Notes: generated from the sequence alone by a model not told the origin. Numbered from the stretch's first letter, positions 1-5,407 are shown. The stretch is DNA of 6,318 bases from Actinomycetota bacterium (GCA_009702525.1 WLHW01000063.1:1-6318); one strand, 5' to 3'. Numbers and translations are program-made.

Positions 1-93
1 AATGAAGCACTCAAGGATGGCTTTGAGCCAGATGAAATTTGGCGAGCAGTGTGCAAAGAACATCCCAAAGAGACTGAAAAGCATAGGTTTTAA
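1..93 (+). CDS. DUF3046 family protein, C-terminal fragment (5' end outside window)
   Basis: The last 30 codons of a gene that enters from the left edge are visible, ending in TAA at 91-93. The peptide reads ALKDGFEPDEIWRAVCKEHP and then a basic tail ending HRF. This matches the C-terminal block of DUF3046 proteins, short actinobacterial proteins of unknown function (about 65 residues) that end in a pattern like A-[IL]-x-D-G-x-x-P-x-x-[VI]-W-R-A-[LV]-C. DUF3046 genes sit next to recA in many actinobacteria, for example Rv2738c beside recA in M. tuberculosis, so the context agrees. Here two other genes lie between it and recA. The next gene starts 2 bp after the stop, so the two are probably co-transcribed. 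No function can be assigned. Confidence 0.85.
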   Translation, partial: NEALKDGFEPDEIWRAVCKEHPKETEKHRF

Positions 94-95
94 AT

Positions 96-890
96 GTGAA
101 GCTCGCTACGACAATCACGCAGACAAGTAAGTCACACCCCCCATTAGTTCTTATTCACGGTCTTGGATCAGCAGCAACGGCATTTAAACCCGTGATCACC
201 CAACTCTCACAGAGTTTCAGTGTGATTACCGTGGATCTACCCGGCCATGGATTGACTCCTTTTGAGCCTAGCCAGGCAATGGATCCGCAGTCTTTAGGTC
301 GATTAATTTTCAATACGGTGGAGAGCGTTTATGGAATTCGTGAATTCCATCTTGCGGGTAACTCTTTAGGCGGATGGATATCTCTAGAGATGGCAGCAGA
401 TCAACCTCTGCGAATAAAATCACTGACCGGTTTAGCACCAGCTGGTCTATGGCTTACTCCGGCAACGGGGCGCTTACCCAGTGAAGCCCGGTCGTACTAC
501 TTAGCTAAAGTGTTAAAACCATTTCTAAAAATTGGTTTACGATCAAAGGTTTTACGAAAAATTGGATTTTCTAATGTAAGTCCACAGTGGCAAGAGTTAA
601 GTTATGAAATTTGCTTTGACGCAAGTTTTGCAATGTCTACCTGTACAGGATACTTTCCGGCGTGGGATGGAATGCTTACCAAGCGATTTGAAGCTCATGT
701 AGATGCGCAAGTTCCTGTAACAATTCTCTTTGGCGATACCGATAACACTTTGCCATATCCCGCTTCACAGGAGCGTTCACTTGCCCCATCGCACAGTACA
801 TGGTTAGTTATTGATAAGTGTGGGCATGCTCCCATGTGGGATTACCCCGAATTGATTGTGAAGATAATCAAACAAGCTAGTGGGCAATAA
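96..890 (+). CDS. Alpha/beta-fold hydrolase, substrate unknown
   Basis: A 264-residue single-domain alpha/beta hydrolase with the full catalytic layout. The oxyanion-hole strand and turn LVLIHGLGS is at residues 17-25, VDLPGHG at 46-52, the nucleophile elbow GNSLGG at 88-93 (Ser90), the acid motif GDTDNTLP at 213-220 (probably Asp216), and the catalytic His244 in CGHAPMWDYPE. A helical cap would occupy roughly residues 115-200. No signal peptide or membrane segment is seen, so it is probably cytosolic. The family includes esterases, lipases, peptidases and C-C hydrolases, and nothing here fixes the substrate. The GTG start at 96 is chosen because it is 2 bp after the DUF3046 stop and leaves a normal short N-terminus; an ATG at 94 runs straight into TGA. 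No good Shine-Dalgarno site is present, so translation is probably coupled to the upstream gene. The 3' end overlaps the convergent yaaA by 14 bp. Confidence 0.9.
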   Translation: MKLATTITQTSKSHPPLVLIHGLGSAATAFKPVITQLSQSFSVITVDLPGHGLTPFEPSQAMDPQSLGRLIFNTVESVYGIREFHLAGNSLGGWISLEMAADQPLRIKSLTGLAPAGLWLTPATGRLPSEARSYYLAKVLKPFLKIGLRSKVLRKIGFSNVSPQWQELSYEICFDASFAMSTCTGYFPAWDGMLTKRFEAHVDAQVPVTILFGDTDNTLPYPASQERSLAPSHSTWLVIDKCGHAPMWDYPELIVKIIKQASGQ

Positions 891-1422
891 CCTCTAATAC
901 CCAAGGCGAGTGCTCAGTCGCTTCAATCAGAGAGCACTTAAAGTGTCGTGAAATAATAGTGCAGAGTTCTTTCGGATTGGTAGGAGCAACTTCTTGAAGA
1001 AGTATTCGTGTTACTTCGCCCCTTGTCTTTTTAGACATATGCGTAATAATTTTTTTCACTCCATTGAGTTCGGTAAAGACCTTTATTTCAACACAGAGAT
1101 TAAATGGGGGAGTCCATACGCCTTGATAAGTAGAAGATCGACAATCAATGATTAAATCCGTCTTAATCGCTTCTAAATAATCAGTGACTGGCTTGCGCAT
1201 TACAGCGTTATTAATTATTTCTTTATACGCCTCGATTGGATCTAATGGCCGAAGCACCCCATATTTGGCCGATATGATCGCAATCGATCGCTGGCCAACA
1301 GCGCGCTGTGGCTGCGTTAACGATGCCCAATCCAGCGCCTTATAGAGCACGCCCATATAGACATCGATGGCAGCCCCAGGCGCTAGCGCCTTTTTCTCAC
1401 TTGGGGGTAACAGAATCAGCAC
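877..1422 (-). CDS. yaaA: YaaA-family protein (peroxide stress / DUF328), compact form
   Basis: The 181-residue product carries the conserved YaaA blocks in order: VLILLPPSEKK at residues 1-11, DVYMGVLYKAL at 20-30, SAKYGVLRPLDPIEAYK at 51-67, LIIDCRSSTYQGVW at 90-103 and IITHMSKKTRGEVTRILL at 125-142. In E. coli, YaaA limits intracellular iron during peroxide stress, and the family has a DNA-binding fold. Usual members are about 240-260 residues. Here roughly 65 residues normally found between the N-terminal PPSE/SPAK strand and the VYxG block are absent, and the segment after AYK is also short. The frame is intact, so this looks like a compact variant rather than a decayed gene. The frame stays open upstream to 1725, but that part does not look like protein. 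GTG at 1422-1420 is chosen because family members begin at this LILLPPSE strand and a -10-like CATACT lies 6 nt ahead, as expected for a leaderless mRNA. Confidence 0.8.
   Translation of the reverse strand: MLILLPPSEKKALAPGAAIDVYMGVLYKALDWASLTQPQRAVGQRSIAIISAKYGVLRPLDPIEAYKEIINNAVMRKPVTDYLEAIKTDLIIDCRSSTYQGVWTPPFNLCVEIKVFTELNGVKKIITHMSKKTRGEVTRILLQEVAPTNPKELCTIISRHFKCSLIEATEHSPWVLEVIAH
1378..1395 (+). terminator. Possible intrinsic terminator antisense to yaaA, reading toward recA
   Basis: AGGCGCTAGCGCCT at 1378-1391 is a 14-bp perfect palindrome. It can fold as a 5-bp AGGCG/CGCCT stem with a CTAG loop, and T residues run from 1391 to 1395 on the + strand. That is the form of an intrinsic terminator for rightward transcripts, for example read-through from the hydrolase gene, just before the recA promoter. 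It lies inside the yaaA coding sequence (codons for KALAPG), so the palindrome may be coincidental. The stem is short and the T run is followed by CTC. Confidence 0.35.
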
Positions 1423-1434
1423 GGGGTAAGTATG
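1423..1434 (-). promoter_or_regulatory. Probable leaderless promoter of yaaA (-10 CATACT)
   Basis: On the minus strand the -10-like hexamer CATACT (1434-1429, 4 of 6 matches to TATAAT, with A2 and T6 kept) is followed by 6 nt and then the GTG start. Transcription would begin at or within a base of the start codon, as is common for actinobacterial leaderless mRNAs. No Shine-Dalgarno site precedes the GTG, which fits. No convincing -35 element was found at the expected distance, which lowers confidence. Confidence 0.45.
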
Positions 1435-1465
1435 GGCGAAGGATCGAGCTGCGACACGCTCAGAT

Positions 1466-1488
1466 TTGTCAGTGGGGCCTGCTACCTT
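1466..1488 (+). promoter_or_regulatory. recA promoter with RecA-independent DNA-damage motif (PafBC type)
   Basis: TTGTCAGTG (1466-1474), 8 bp, then TACCTT (1483-1488) matches every specified position of the motif described for LexA/RecA-independent damage-inducible promoters in M. tuberculosis, tTGTCRgtg-N8-TAnnnT. In mycobacteria these promoters are activated by the PafBC regulator. TACCTT would be the -10, putting the transcription start near 1495, inside the adjacent SOS box and about 165 nt ahead of recA. The sequence match is direct; PafBC dependence in this organism is inferred. Confidence 0.82.
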
Positions 1489-1489
1489 T

Positions 1490-1503
1490 CGAACAGGTGT
1501 TCG
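1490..1503 (+). promoter_or_regulatory. LexA binding site (SOS box) controlling recA
   Basis: CGAACAGGTGTTCG fits the actinobacterial SOS box consensus CGAACRNRYGTTCG at all positions. It lies 156 bp upstream of the recA start and 1 bp downstream of the -10 of the damage promoter, so bound LexA would cover that promoter's start site. It also overlaps a possible -35 for a second promoter whose -10 is near 1512. The divergent yaaA promoter is about 55 bp away and could also be affected. Confidence 0.93.
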
Positions 1504-1511
1504 GTTACCCT

Positions 1512-1517
1512 TATACC
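1512..1517 (+). promoter_or_regulatory. Candidate second recA -10 box (TATACC)
   Basis: TATACC matches TATAAT at 4 of 6 positions. With TTCGAA (1488-1493) as a weak -35 inside the SOS box and an 18-bp spacer, it would make a classical LexA-repressed promoter, comparable to the separate LexA-controlled recA promoter of mycobacteria. The -35 is poor, so this is tentative. Confidence 0.35.
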
Positions 1518-1530
1518 TGTACAACCAGAG

Positions 1531-1642
1531 CGGTTCCACTTTCCGACCGTAGCTTCTTTCCCACAGTCCGTGGGGCACTAGCAGCGGTCCGTCGGTGGGT
1601 CTCCGTACCTTCTGGGCCAGACACCAAACGTCATACGACGTT
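1531..1642 (+). promoter_or_regulatory. GC-rich structured recA mRNA leader
   Basis: By hand count, 62 of the 100 bases at 1521-1620 are G or C, well above the flanking genes. Several hairpins can be drawn. CGGTT/GACCG pairs 1531-1535 with 1545-1549 (one G-U). CCCAC/GTGGG pairs 1560-1564 with 1570-1574. GGTG(GG)TCT near 1594-1602 pairs with AGACACC at 1619-1625. AACGTC-ATAC-GACGTT at 1627-1642 is a perfect 6-bp stem ending 5 nt before the ribosome binding site. No known riboswitch or RNA family was recognised. Reading frames open in both directions here give no protein-like sequence. Confidence 0.45.
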
Positions 1643-1647
1643 CTATC

Positions 1648-1655
1648 GAAAGGAA
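1648..1655 (+). promoter_or_regulatory. recA ribosome binding site
   Basis: GAAAGGAA, with the AGGA core ending 5 nt before the GTG at 1660, supports that start over the out-of-frame ATG at 1655. A perfect 6-bp hairpin (1627-1642) lies just upstream. Confidence 0.75.
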
Positions 1656-1659
1656 TGAA

Positions 1660-2754
1660 GTGGCTACTGAAAAAAGCAATAAAGCCAATGATGCATCGCA
1701 GGAAAAAGCAACCACTGAGCGCCAAAAAGCGCTCGATACAGCCCTAGCCCAGATCGAACGTCAATTTGGTAAAGGCTCAGTTATGAAGATGTCAGATCGT
1801 GCTAATCAAGTTGTTGAAGTAATACCAACTGGTTCAATCGCATTAGATATCGCTCTTGGAATCGGTGGCTTGCCACGCGGACGTATCGTAGAGATCTACG
1901 GACCAGAGTCTTCAGGTAAGACAACTCTTACGCTACATGCAATTGCTAACGCACAGAAGGCCGGCGGAATCTGCGCATTCATCGATGCAGAGCATGCATT
2001 TGATGCAGAGTACGCAAAGAAGCTTGGCGTTGATATCGATGCACTTCTTGTTTCGCAACCAGATACTGGTGAGCAAGCGTTAGAGATTATGGATATGTTA
2101 ATTCGCTCTGGTGCACTTGATTTAGTTGTTGTCGACTCAGTTGCAGCCCTTGTACCTCGTGCTGAAATTGAAGGCGAGATGGGTGATTCACATATGGGCT
2201 TACAAGCTCGTCTTATGTCGCAAGCACTCCGTAAAATTACCGGTGCACTTCATCAATCGAAGACAACGGCGATCTTTATTAACCAGCTTCGTGAAAAGAT
2301 TGGTGTCTTCTTCGGCTCACCTGAAACCACTACAGGTGGTAAAGCACTTAAGTTCTATGCCTCAGTTCGCTTAGATATTCGTCGCATTGAAACTCTCAAA
2401 GATGGCCAAGATGCTGTCGGTAACCGCACGCGCGTGAAGGTAGTCAAGAACAAGATGGCTCCTCCATTTAAGCAGGCTGAGTTCGACATTATTTATGGCA
2501 CAGGTATTTCACGTGAAGGCTCACTTATCGATATGGGTGTTGAAATCGGTATCGTTAAGAAGTCTGGAGCTTGGTATACATATGAGGCCGATCAGTTAGG
2601 TCAAGGCAAGGAGAATGCCCGCACATTCCTTCTTGATAACCCAGATCTATCTAATGAGATTGAGGCCAAGATTCGCGGACACTTTGTGCCAATCGTGGTC
2701 GATGCCGACCTGATCGCTGCAATCGATGAGGCCACAGCAGAGGTTGATTTCTAA
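1660..2754 (+). CDS. recA: RecA recombinase
   Basis: A 364-residue full-length RecA, the ATP-dependent strand-exchange protein that also triggers LexA self-cleavage on single-stranded DNA. Visible elements are Walker A GPESSGKT at residues 81-88, the catalytic glutamate in FIDAEHA (Glu111), Walker B LDLVVVDS at 153-160, the L1-proximal VPRAEIEGEMGD segment at 165-176, and the NQLREKIGVFFGSPETTTGG signature with loop L2 at 208-227. The C-terminus ends in an acidic EATAEVDF, as is common. No intein interrupts it, unlike M. tuberculosis recA. The GTG start is supported by GAAAGGAA at 1648. The first 20 residues are a hydrophilic extension before the usual N-terminal helix (RQKALDTALAQIERQFGKGSVM). 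Upstream are a PafBC-type promoter motif and a LexA box, so DNA-damage induction is expected. The TAA stop shares one base with the proposed recX start. Confidence 0.98.
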   Translation: MATEKSNKANDASQEKATTERQKALDTALAQIERQFGKGSVMKMSDRANQVVEVIPTGSIALDIALGIGGLPRGRIVEIYGPESSGKTTLTLHAIANAQKAGGICAFIDAEHAFDAEYAKKLGVDIDALLVSQPDTGEQALEIMDMLIRSGALDLVVVDSVAALVPRAEIEGEMGDSHMGLQARLMSQALRKITGALHQSKTTAIFINQLREKIGVFFGSPETTTGGKALKFYASVRLDIRRIETLKDGQDAVGNRTRVKVVKNKMAPPFKQAEFDIIYGTGISREGSLIDMGVEIGIVKKSGAWYTYEADQLGQGKENARTFLLDNPDLSNEIEAKIRGHFVPIVVDADLIAAIDEATAEVDF

Positions 2755-3263
2755 TTAGCCTTGAGTTTGCAAAAGTTGACCAGGGCGCTGACCCTTACTC
2801 AATCGCACATACGATTGCATTAAATGCACTCGTTACGCGGGCCAAGAGTAAGGGTGAGCTCCTGGCTCATCTTAAAAAGCGCGGCACTGAGGACGATATT
2901 GCAAATGCAGTTGTCTTTCGCCTTCAAGAGGCCGGCTTAGTTAACGATGCCGAGTTTGCTAAAGCCTGGACTCAATCACGACATACTTCTAAGAAACTAT
3001 CCAAGCGAATAATCGCGGGAGAGCTTCGCACGAGGGGGGTAGATCAAAACTCTATTGATGAGGCTTTGGATGAGATCGATGATGAAGATGAGTATCGGAT
3101 GGCATTTTCTCTAGCGATGAAAAAATATTCGACGATGTCACGTCTTGATGCGGAAGTTCAGATACGTCGTATTCAATCCCTGTTACAACGAAAAGGTTTT
3201 GGTTTTGGTGTTATTGGTCGAGTTATTCGCGAGCTAGATATTCACTCAAGCGAGCAGCTGTAG
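2754..3263 (+). CDS. recX: RecX regulatory protein with apparent ATT start
   Basis: Codons from 2754 encode 169 residues typical of RecX, which modulates RecA filaments; M. tuberculosis RecX has 174. Visible are the first helical repeat IALNALVTRAKSKGELLAHL (21-40), LKKRGTEDDIANAVVFRLQEAGLVNDAEFAKAWTQSR (40-76), ELRTRGVDQNSIDEAL (90-105) and a C-terminal repeat ending RKGFGFGVIGRVIREL. The frame opens after a TGA at 2745 and contains no ATG, GTG or TTG until TTG at 3066, which would discard about two thirds of the protein. The best start is therefore ATT at 2754, sharing its A with the recA stop (TAATT). AGAGG at 2739-2743 lies 10 nt upstream and could support reinitiation by ribosomes finishing recA. 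ATC at 2802 or ATT at 2814 are weaker choices. The gene is in the -1 frame relative to recA. Its 3' end overlaps the convergent regulator gene by 41 bp. Confidence 0.88.
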   Translation: MSLEFAKVDQGADPYSIAHTIALNALVTRAKSKGELLAHLKKRGTEDDIANAVVFRLQEAGLVNDAEFAKAWTQSRHTSKKLSKRIIAGELRTRGVDQNSIDEALDEIDDEDEYRMAFSLAMKKYSTMSRLDAEVQIRRIQSLLQRKGFGFGVIGRVIRELDIHSSEQL

Positions 3264-3939
3264 CAACTACGGCCGCTGCATGAATGCGGCCAGGTTGGCG
3301 ACCTAATCGTTCGATAGGTCCACTAATACTTACTGCTGCAATTACTTTTCCATTGGGTGCCTTTACTGGCGCTGAGACCGAAGTAACTCCAGCTTCACGC
3401 TCTCCAACAGATTGAGCCCAACCGCGACGTCGATCTGCCGCTAATTGCGCAGCAGTGAAACGGGCGCTGGTTAATCCGCGATGAATCTTTTCGCTATCTT
3501 CCCACGCCAGTAAAATTTGAGCAGCTGATCCGGCCTGCATAGTTAAGGCGGCACCAATCGGTACTGAATCGCGAAGACCAGAAAGACGTTCTGCTACAGC
3601 GACACAGATGCGCTGATCTCCTTGACGCTTATACAACTGTGCACTTTCTCCCGTTGCATCGCGTAGCGCTGCGAGGGCCGGACCTGCGGCTGCAAGCAAT
3701 CGATCTTCTCCCGCTGCCGCGCTGAGTTCACCAGAACGGTTTCCGATAATGAATCGACCTGAAAGATCTCGAGTCACTAAGCGATGAAATTCAAGGGCTA
3801 CCGCCAATCGATGGGCAGTAGGTCGGGCGATTCCGGTAGCGGCGACTAGCTCGGCTAATGAGTGTGGGCCGGCCTCTAGCGTGCTCAAAATTGCGACGGC
3901 TTTATCTAAGACGCCAACTCCGCTATTCTTCTTGACCAT
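3223..3939 (-). CDS. ndgR: IclR-family regulator of leucine/amino-acid biosynthesis (NdgR/LtbR-like)
   Basis: A 238-residue IclR-type protein. The N-terminal winged helix-turn-helix spans about residues 8-66 (GVGVLDKAVAILSTLEAG, then SLAELVAATGIARPTAHRLAVALE at 27-50). An IclR effector-binding domain follows to the end, with GESAQLYKRQGDQRICVA at 97-114 and VSAPVKAPNGKVIAAVSISGP at 188-208. The sequence and its position divergent from leuCD match NdgR of Streptomyces, LtbR of Corynebacterium and Rv2989 of M. tuberculosis, which control leucine (and some other amino-acid) genes. It probably binds the 58-bp gap to leuC and controls both itself and leuCD; that is inferred from synteny. ATG at 3939 is preceded by -35 TTGCCA and -10 TAATAT with only 6 nt to the start, so the mRNA is probably leaderless. 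The stop lies inside recX. Confidence 0.9.
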   Translation of the reverse strand: MVKKNSGVGVLDKAVAILSTLEAGPHSLAELVAATGIARPTAHRLAVALEFHRLVTRDLSGRFIIGNRSGELSAAAGEDRLLAAAGPALAALRDATGESAQLYKRQGDQRICVAVAERLSGLRDSVPIGAALTMQAGSAAQILLAWEDSEKIHRGLTSARFTAAQLAADRRRGWAQSVGEREAGVTSVSAPVKAPNGKVIAAVSISGPIERLGRQPGRIHAAAVVATAARLSEYLARE

Positions 3940-3975
3940 AGGGTGATATTAGCATCCCACTATTTGATATGGCAA
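3940..3975 (-). promoter_or_regulatory. Leaderless promoter of the IclR regulator
   Basis: On the minus strand TTGCCA (3975-3970, 5 of 6 matches to TTGACA), an 18-bp spacer and TAATAT (3951-3946, fitting TAnnnT) are followed by 6 nt and the ATG. The start of transcription should fall at the A of the ATG, and there is no room for a Shine-Dalgarno site. The promoter fills most of the ndgR-leuC gap, so a repressor acting on leuC here would probably also affect ndgR. Confidence 0.7.
3944..3970. promoter_or_regulatory. Candidate operator: TGATAT direct repeats 21 bp apart
   Basis: TGATAT occurs at 3944-3949 and 3965-3970, exactly 21 bp (two DNA turns) apart, in the divergent ndgR-leuC gap. The first copy overlaps the ndgR -10 box and the second lies just ahead of the leuC ribosome binding site. 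This would suit an IclR-family dimer or tetramer bound to one DNA face, but the hexamers are short and AT-rich and the assignment is a guess. The leuC promoter itself could not be placed with confidence. Confidence 0.3.
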
Positions 3976-3981
3976 TTGAAT

Positions 3982-3988
3982 AAAGGAG
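3982..3988 (+). promoter_or_regulatory. leuC ribosome binding site
   Basis: AAAGGAG, ending 9 nt before ATG at 3998. It fixes that ATG as the start rather than the in-frame TTG at 3989, which would lie directly beside the site. Confidence 0.85.
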
Positions 3989-3997
3989 TTGGCTTCG

Positions 3998-5389
3998 ATG
4001 GGTAAAACGTTAGCGGAAAAGATTTGGGCAGAGCACGTAGTACGTGCCGCCGAAGGCGAACCTGATCTTGTCTACATCGATCTGCATTTAATCCATGAAG
4101 TTACTAGTCCGCAAGCATTTGATGGATTACGTCTTGCAGGTCGAAACGTGCGACGTCCGGATCTAACTATCGCTACCGAAGATCACAATGTTCCAACACA
4201 AAATATTGATAAACCAATCGCCGATCCAGTATCCAAGCTACAAGTAGATACCTTGCGCGCTAACTGCGCCGAATTTGGAGTACGTATTCACTCACTCGGG
4301 GATAAAGATCAAGGCGTTGTCCATGTTGTTGGACCACAACTTGGACTTACTCAACCGGGAATGACAATTGTCTGCGGAGATTCGCACACGTCAACACATG
4401 GTGCTTTTGGTGCCCTTGCTTTTGGTATCGGTACATCTGAAGTAGAGCATGTACTAGCGACCCAGACTTTGCCACTTGCTCGTCCAAAAACTATGACAAT
4501 TAACGTTGAGGGAACGCTTAAGCCAGGTGTGACGTCAAAAGATATTATTTTGGCAATTATTGCAAAAATCGGTACCGGCGGCGGACAGGGTTATGTAATC
4601 GAATATCGTGGAAGTGCCATTAGAGCCCTTTCGATGGAATCACGCATGACTGTATGTAATATGTCGATCGAAGCCGGAGCCCGCGCAGGGCTTATTGCGC
4701 CAGATCAAACAACCTTTGATTATATTTTAGGAAAGCCACATGCTCCTGAAGATTTTGATTCAGCTGTCGCGTATTGGAAAACCTTATTTACGGATTCAGA
4801 TGCAGTTTTTGATAGTGAAGTTAACTTAGACGCCAACACGTTAGAGCCATTTGTTACATGGGGAACAAATCCAGGTCAAGGCGCACCGTTGAATTCATTG
4901 GTTCCAAACCCAGCTGATATTCACGATGAAGAGGCTCGCGGTGCTGCAGAGCGTGCTTTGGTCTACATGGGACTTGAAGCTGGAACCCCACTTAAAAACA
5001 TAGCCATTGACACTGTTTTCTTGGGTTCTTGCACCAATGGACGTATCGAGGATCTTCGTGCAGCTGCCGATGTCGTTAAGGGAAAGAAGATTGCATCGAC
5101 ACTTCGCATGTTAGTTGTTCCAGGCTCTGCGCGTGTGCGCCTTGAAGCAGAGGCTGAGGGTTTAGATAAAGTATTTATCGATGCTGGTGCCGAATGGCGA
5201 AATGCTGGATGCTCAATGTGTCTAGGAATGAATCCAGATCAATTAGCCGTTGGTGAACGTTCAGCGTCAACATCAAATAGAAACTTTGAAGGCCGTCAAG
5301 GTAAAGGCGGACGTACTCACTTAGTTAGTCCGCTCGTAGCTGCAGCAACTGCGCTACGTGGAACTCTCTCATCACCGGCTGATTTGTAA
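3998..5389 (+). CDS. leuC: 3-isopropylmalate dehydratase large subunit
   Basis: The 463-residue large subunit of isopropylmalate isomerase pairs with LeuD to convert 2-isopropylmalate to 3-isopropylmalate in leucine synthesis. It is an aconitase-type enzyme with a 4Fe-4S cluster. Cluster ligands are visible as Cys345 in FLGSCTNGR and Cys405/Cys408 in GCSMCLGMNPD. Other signatures are IATEDHNVPT at 58-67, VCGDSHTSTHGAFGALAFGIGTSEVEHVLATQ at 125-156 and GGGQGYVIEYRGSAI at 194-208. Length is normal and nothing is missing. The ATG at 3998 gives the usual MGKTLAEKIW start and has AAAGGAG upstream. The gene is divergent from the NdgR-like regulator, which probably controls it, and leuD follows after 18 bp in the same operon. 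Confidence 0.97.
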   Translation: MGKTLAEKIWAEHVVRAAEGEPDLVYIDLHLIHEVTSPQAFDGLRLAGRNVRRPDLTIATEDHNVPTQNIDKPIADPVSKLQVDTLRANCAEFGVRIHSLGDKDQGVVHVVGPQLGLTQPGMTIVCGDSHTSTHGAFGALAFGIGTSEVEHVLATQTLPLARPKTMTINVEGTLKPGVTSKDIILAIIAKIGTGGGQGYVIEYRGSAIRALSMESRMTVCNMSIEAGARAGLIAPDQTTFDYILGKPHAPEDFDSAVAYWKTLFTDSDAVFDSEVNLDANTLEPFVTWGTNPGQGAPLNSLVPNPADIHDEEARGAAERALVYMGLEAGTPLKNIAIDTVFLGSCTNGRIEDLRAAADVVKGKKIASTLRMLVVPGSARVRLEAEAEGLDKVFIDAGAEWRNAGCSMCLGMNPDQLAVGERSASTSNRNFEGRQGKGGRTHLVSPLVAAATALRGTLSSPADL

Positions 5390-5407
5390 AGGAATAGGTA
5401 ACTCACC

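Noticed and set aside
881..903. TGGG...CCCA inverted repeat between the convergent hydrolase and yaaA ends as a bidirectional terminator
   Set aside because: Only 4 bp pair well, the interior pairing is imperfect and there is no T run on either side.
1545..1627. tRNA-like element ending ACACCA in the recA leader
   Set aside because: No matching acceptor stem, anticodon arm or T arm could be drawn.
1308..1658. A 116-codon + strand frame across the yaaA-recA region
   Set aside because: Composition is not protein-like, it overlaps yaaA antisense and the SOS promoter, and it has no recognisable domain; the openness comes from the GC-rich leader.
1423..1725. Upstream extension of the yaaA frame to an ATG at 1725
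   Set aside because: The added residues do not resemble protein, overlap recA and its promoter on the other strand, and precede the strand at which YaaA proteins normally begin.
2126..2374. An 82-codon + strand frame inside recA
   Set aside because: A shadow of the highly conserved recA frame with no independent features.
1660..2754. Intein in recA, as in M. tuberculosis
   Set aside because: The RecA motifs are continuous and the protein is of normal length with no insertion.
3989..3997. TTG at 3989 as the leuC start
   Set aside because: It lies directly next to the AAAGGAG site and would add three residues not seen in the family; ATG at 3998 has proper spacing.
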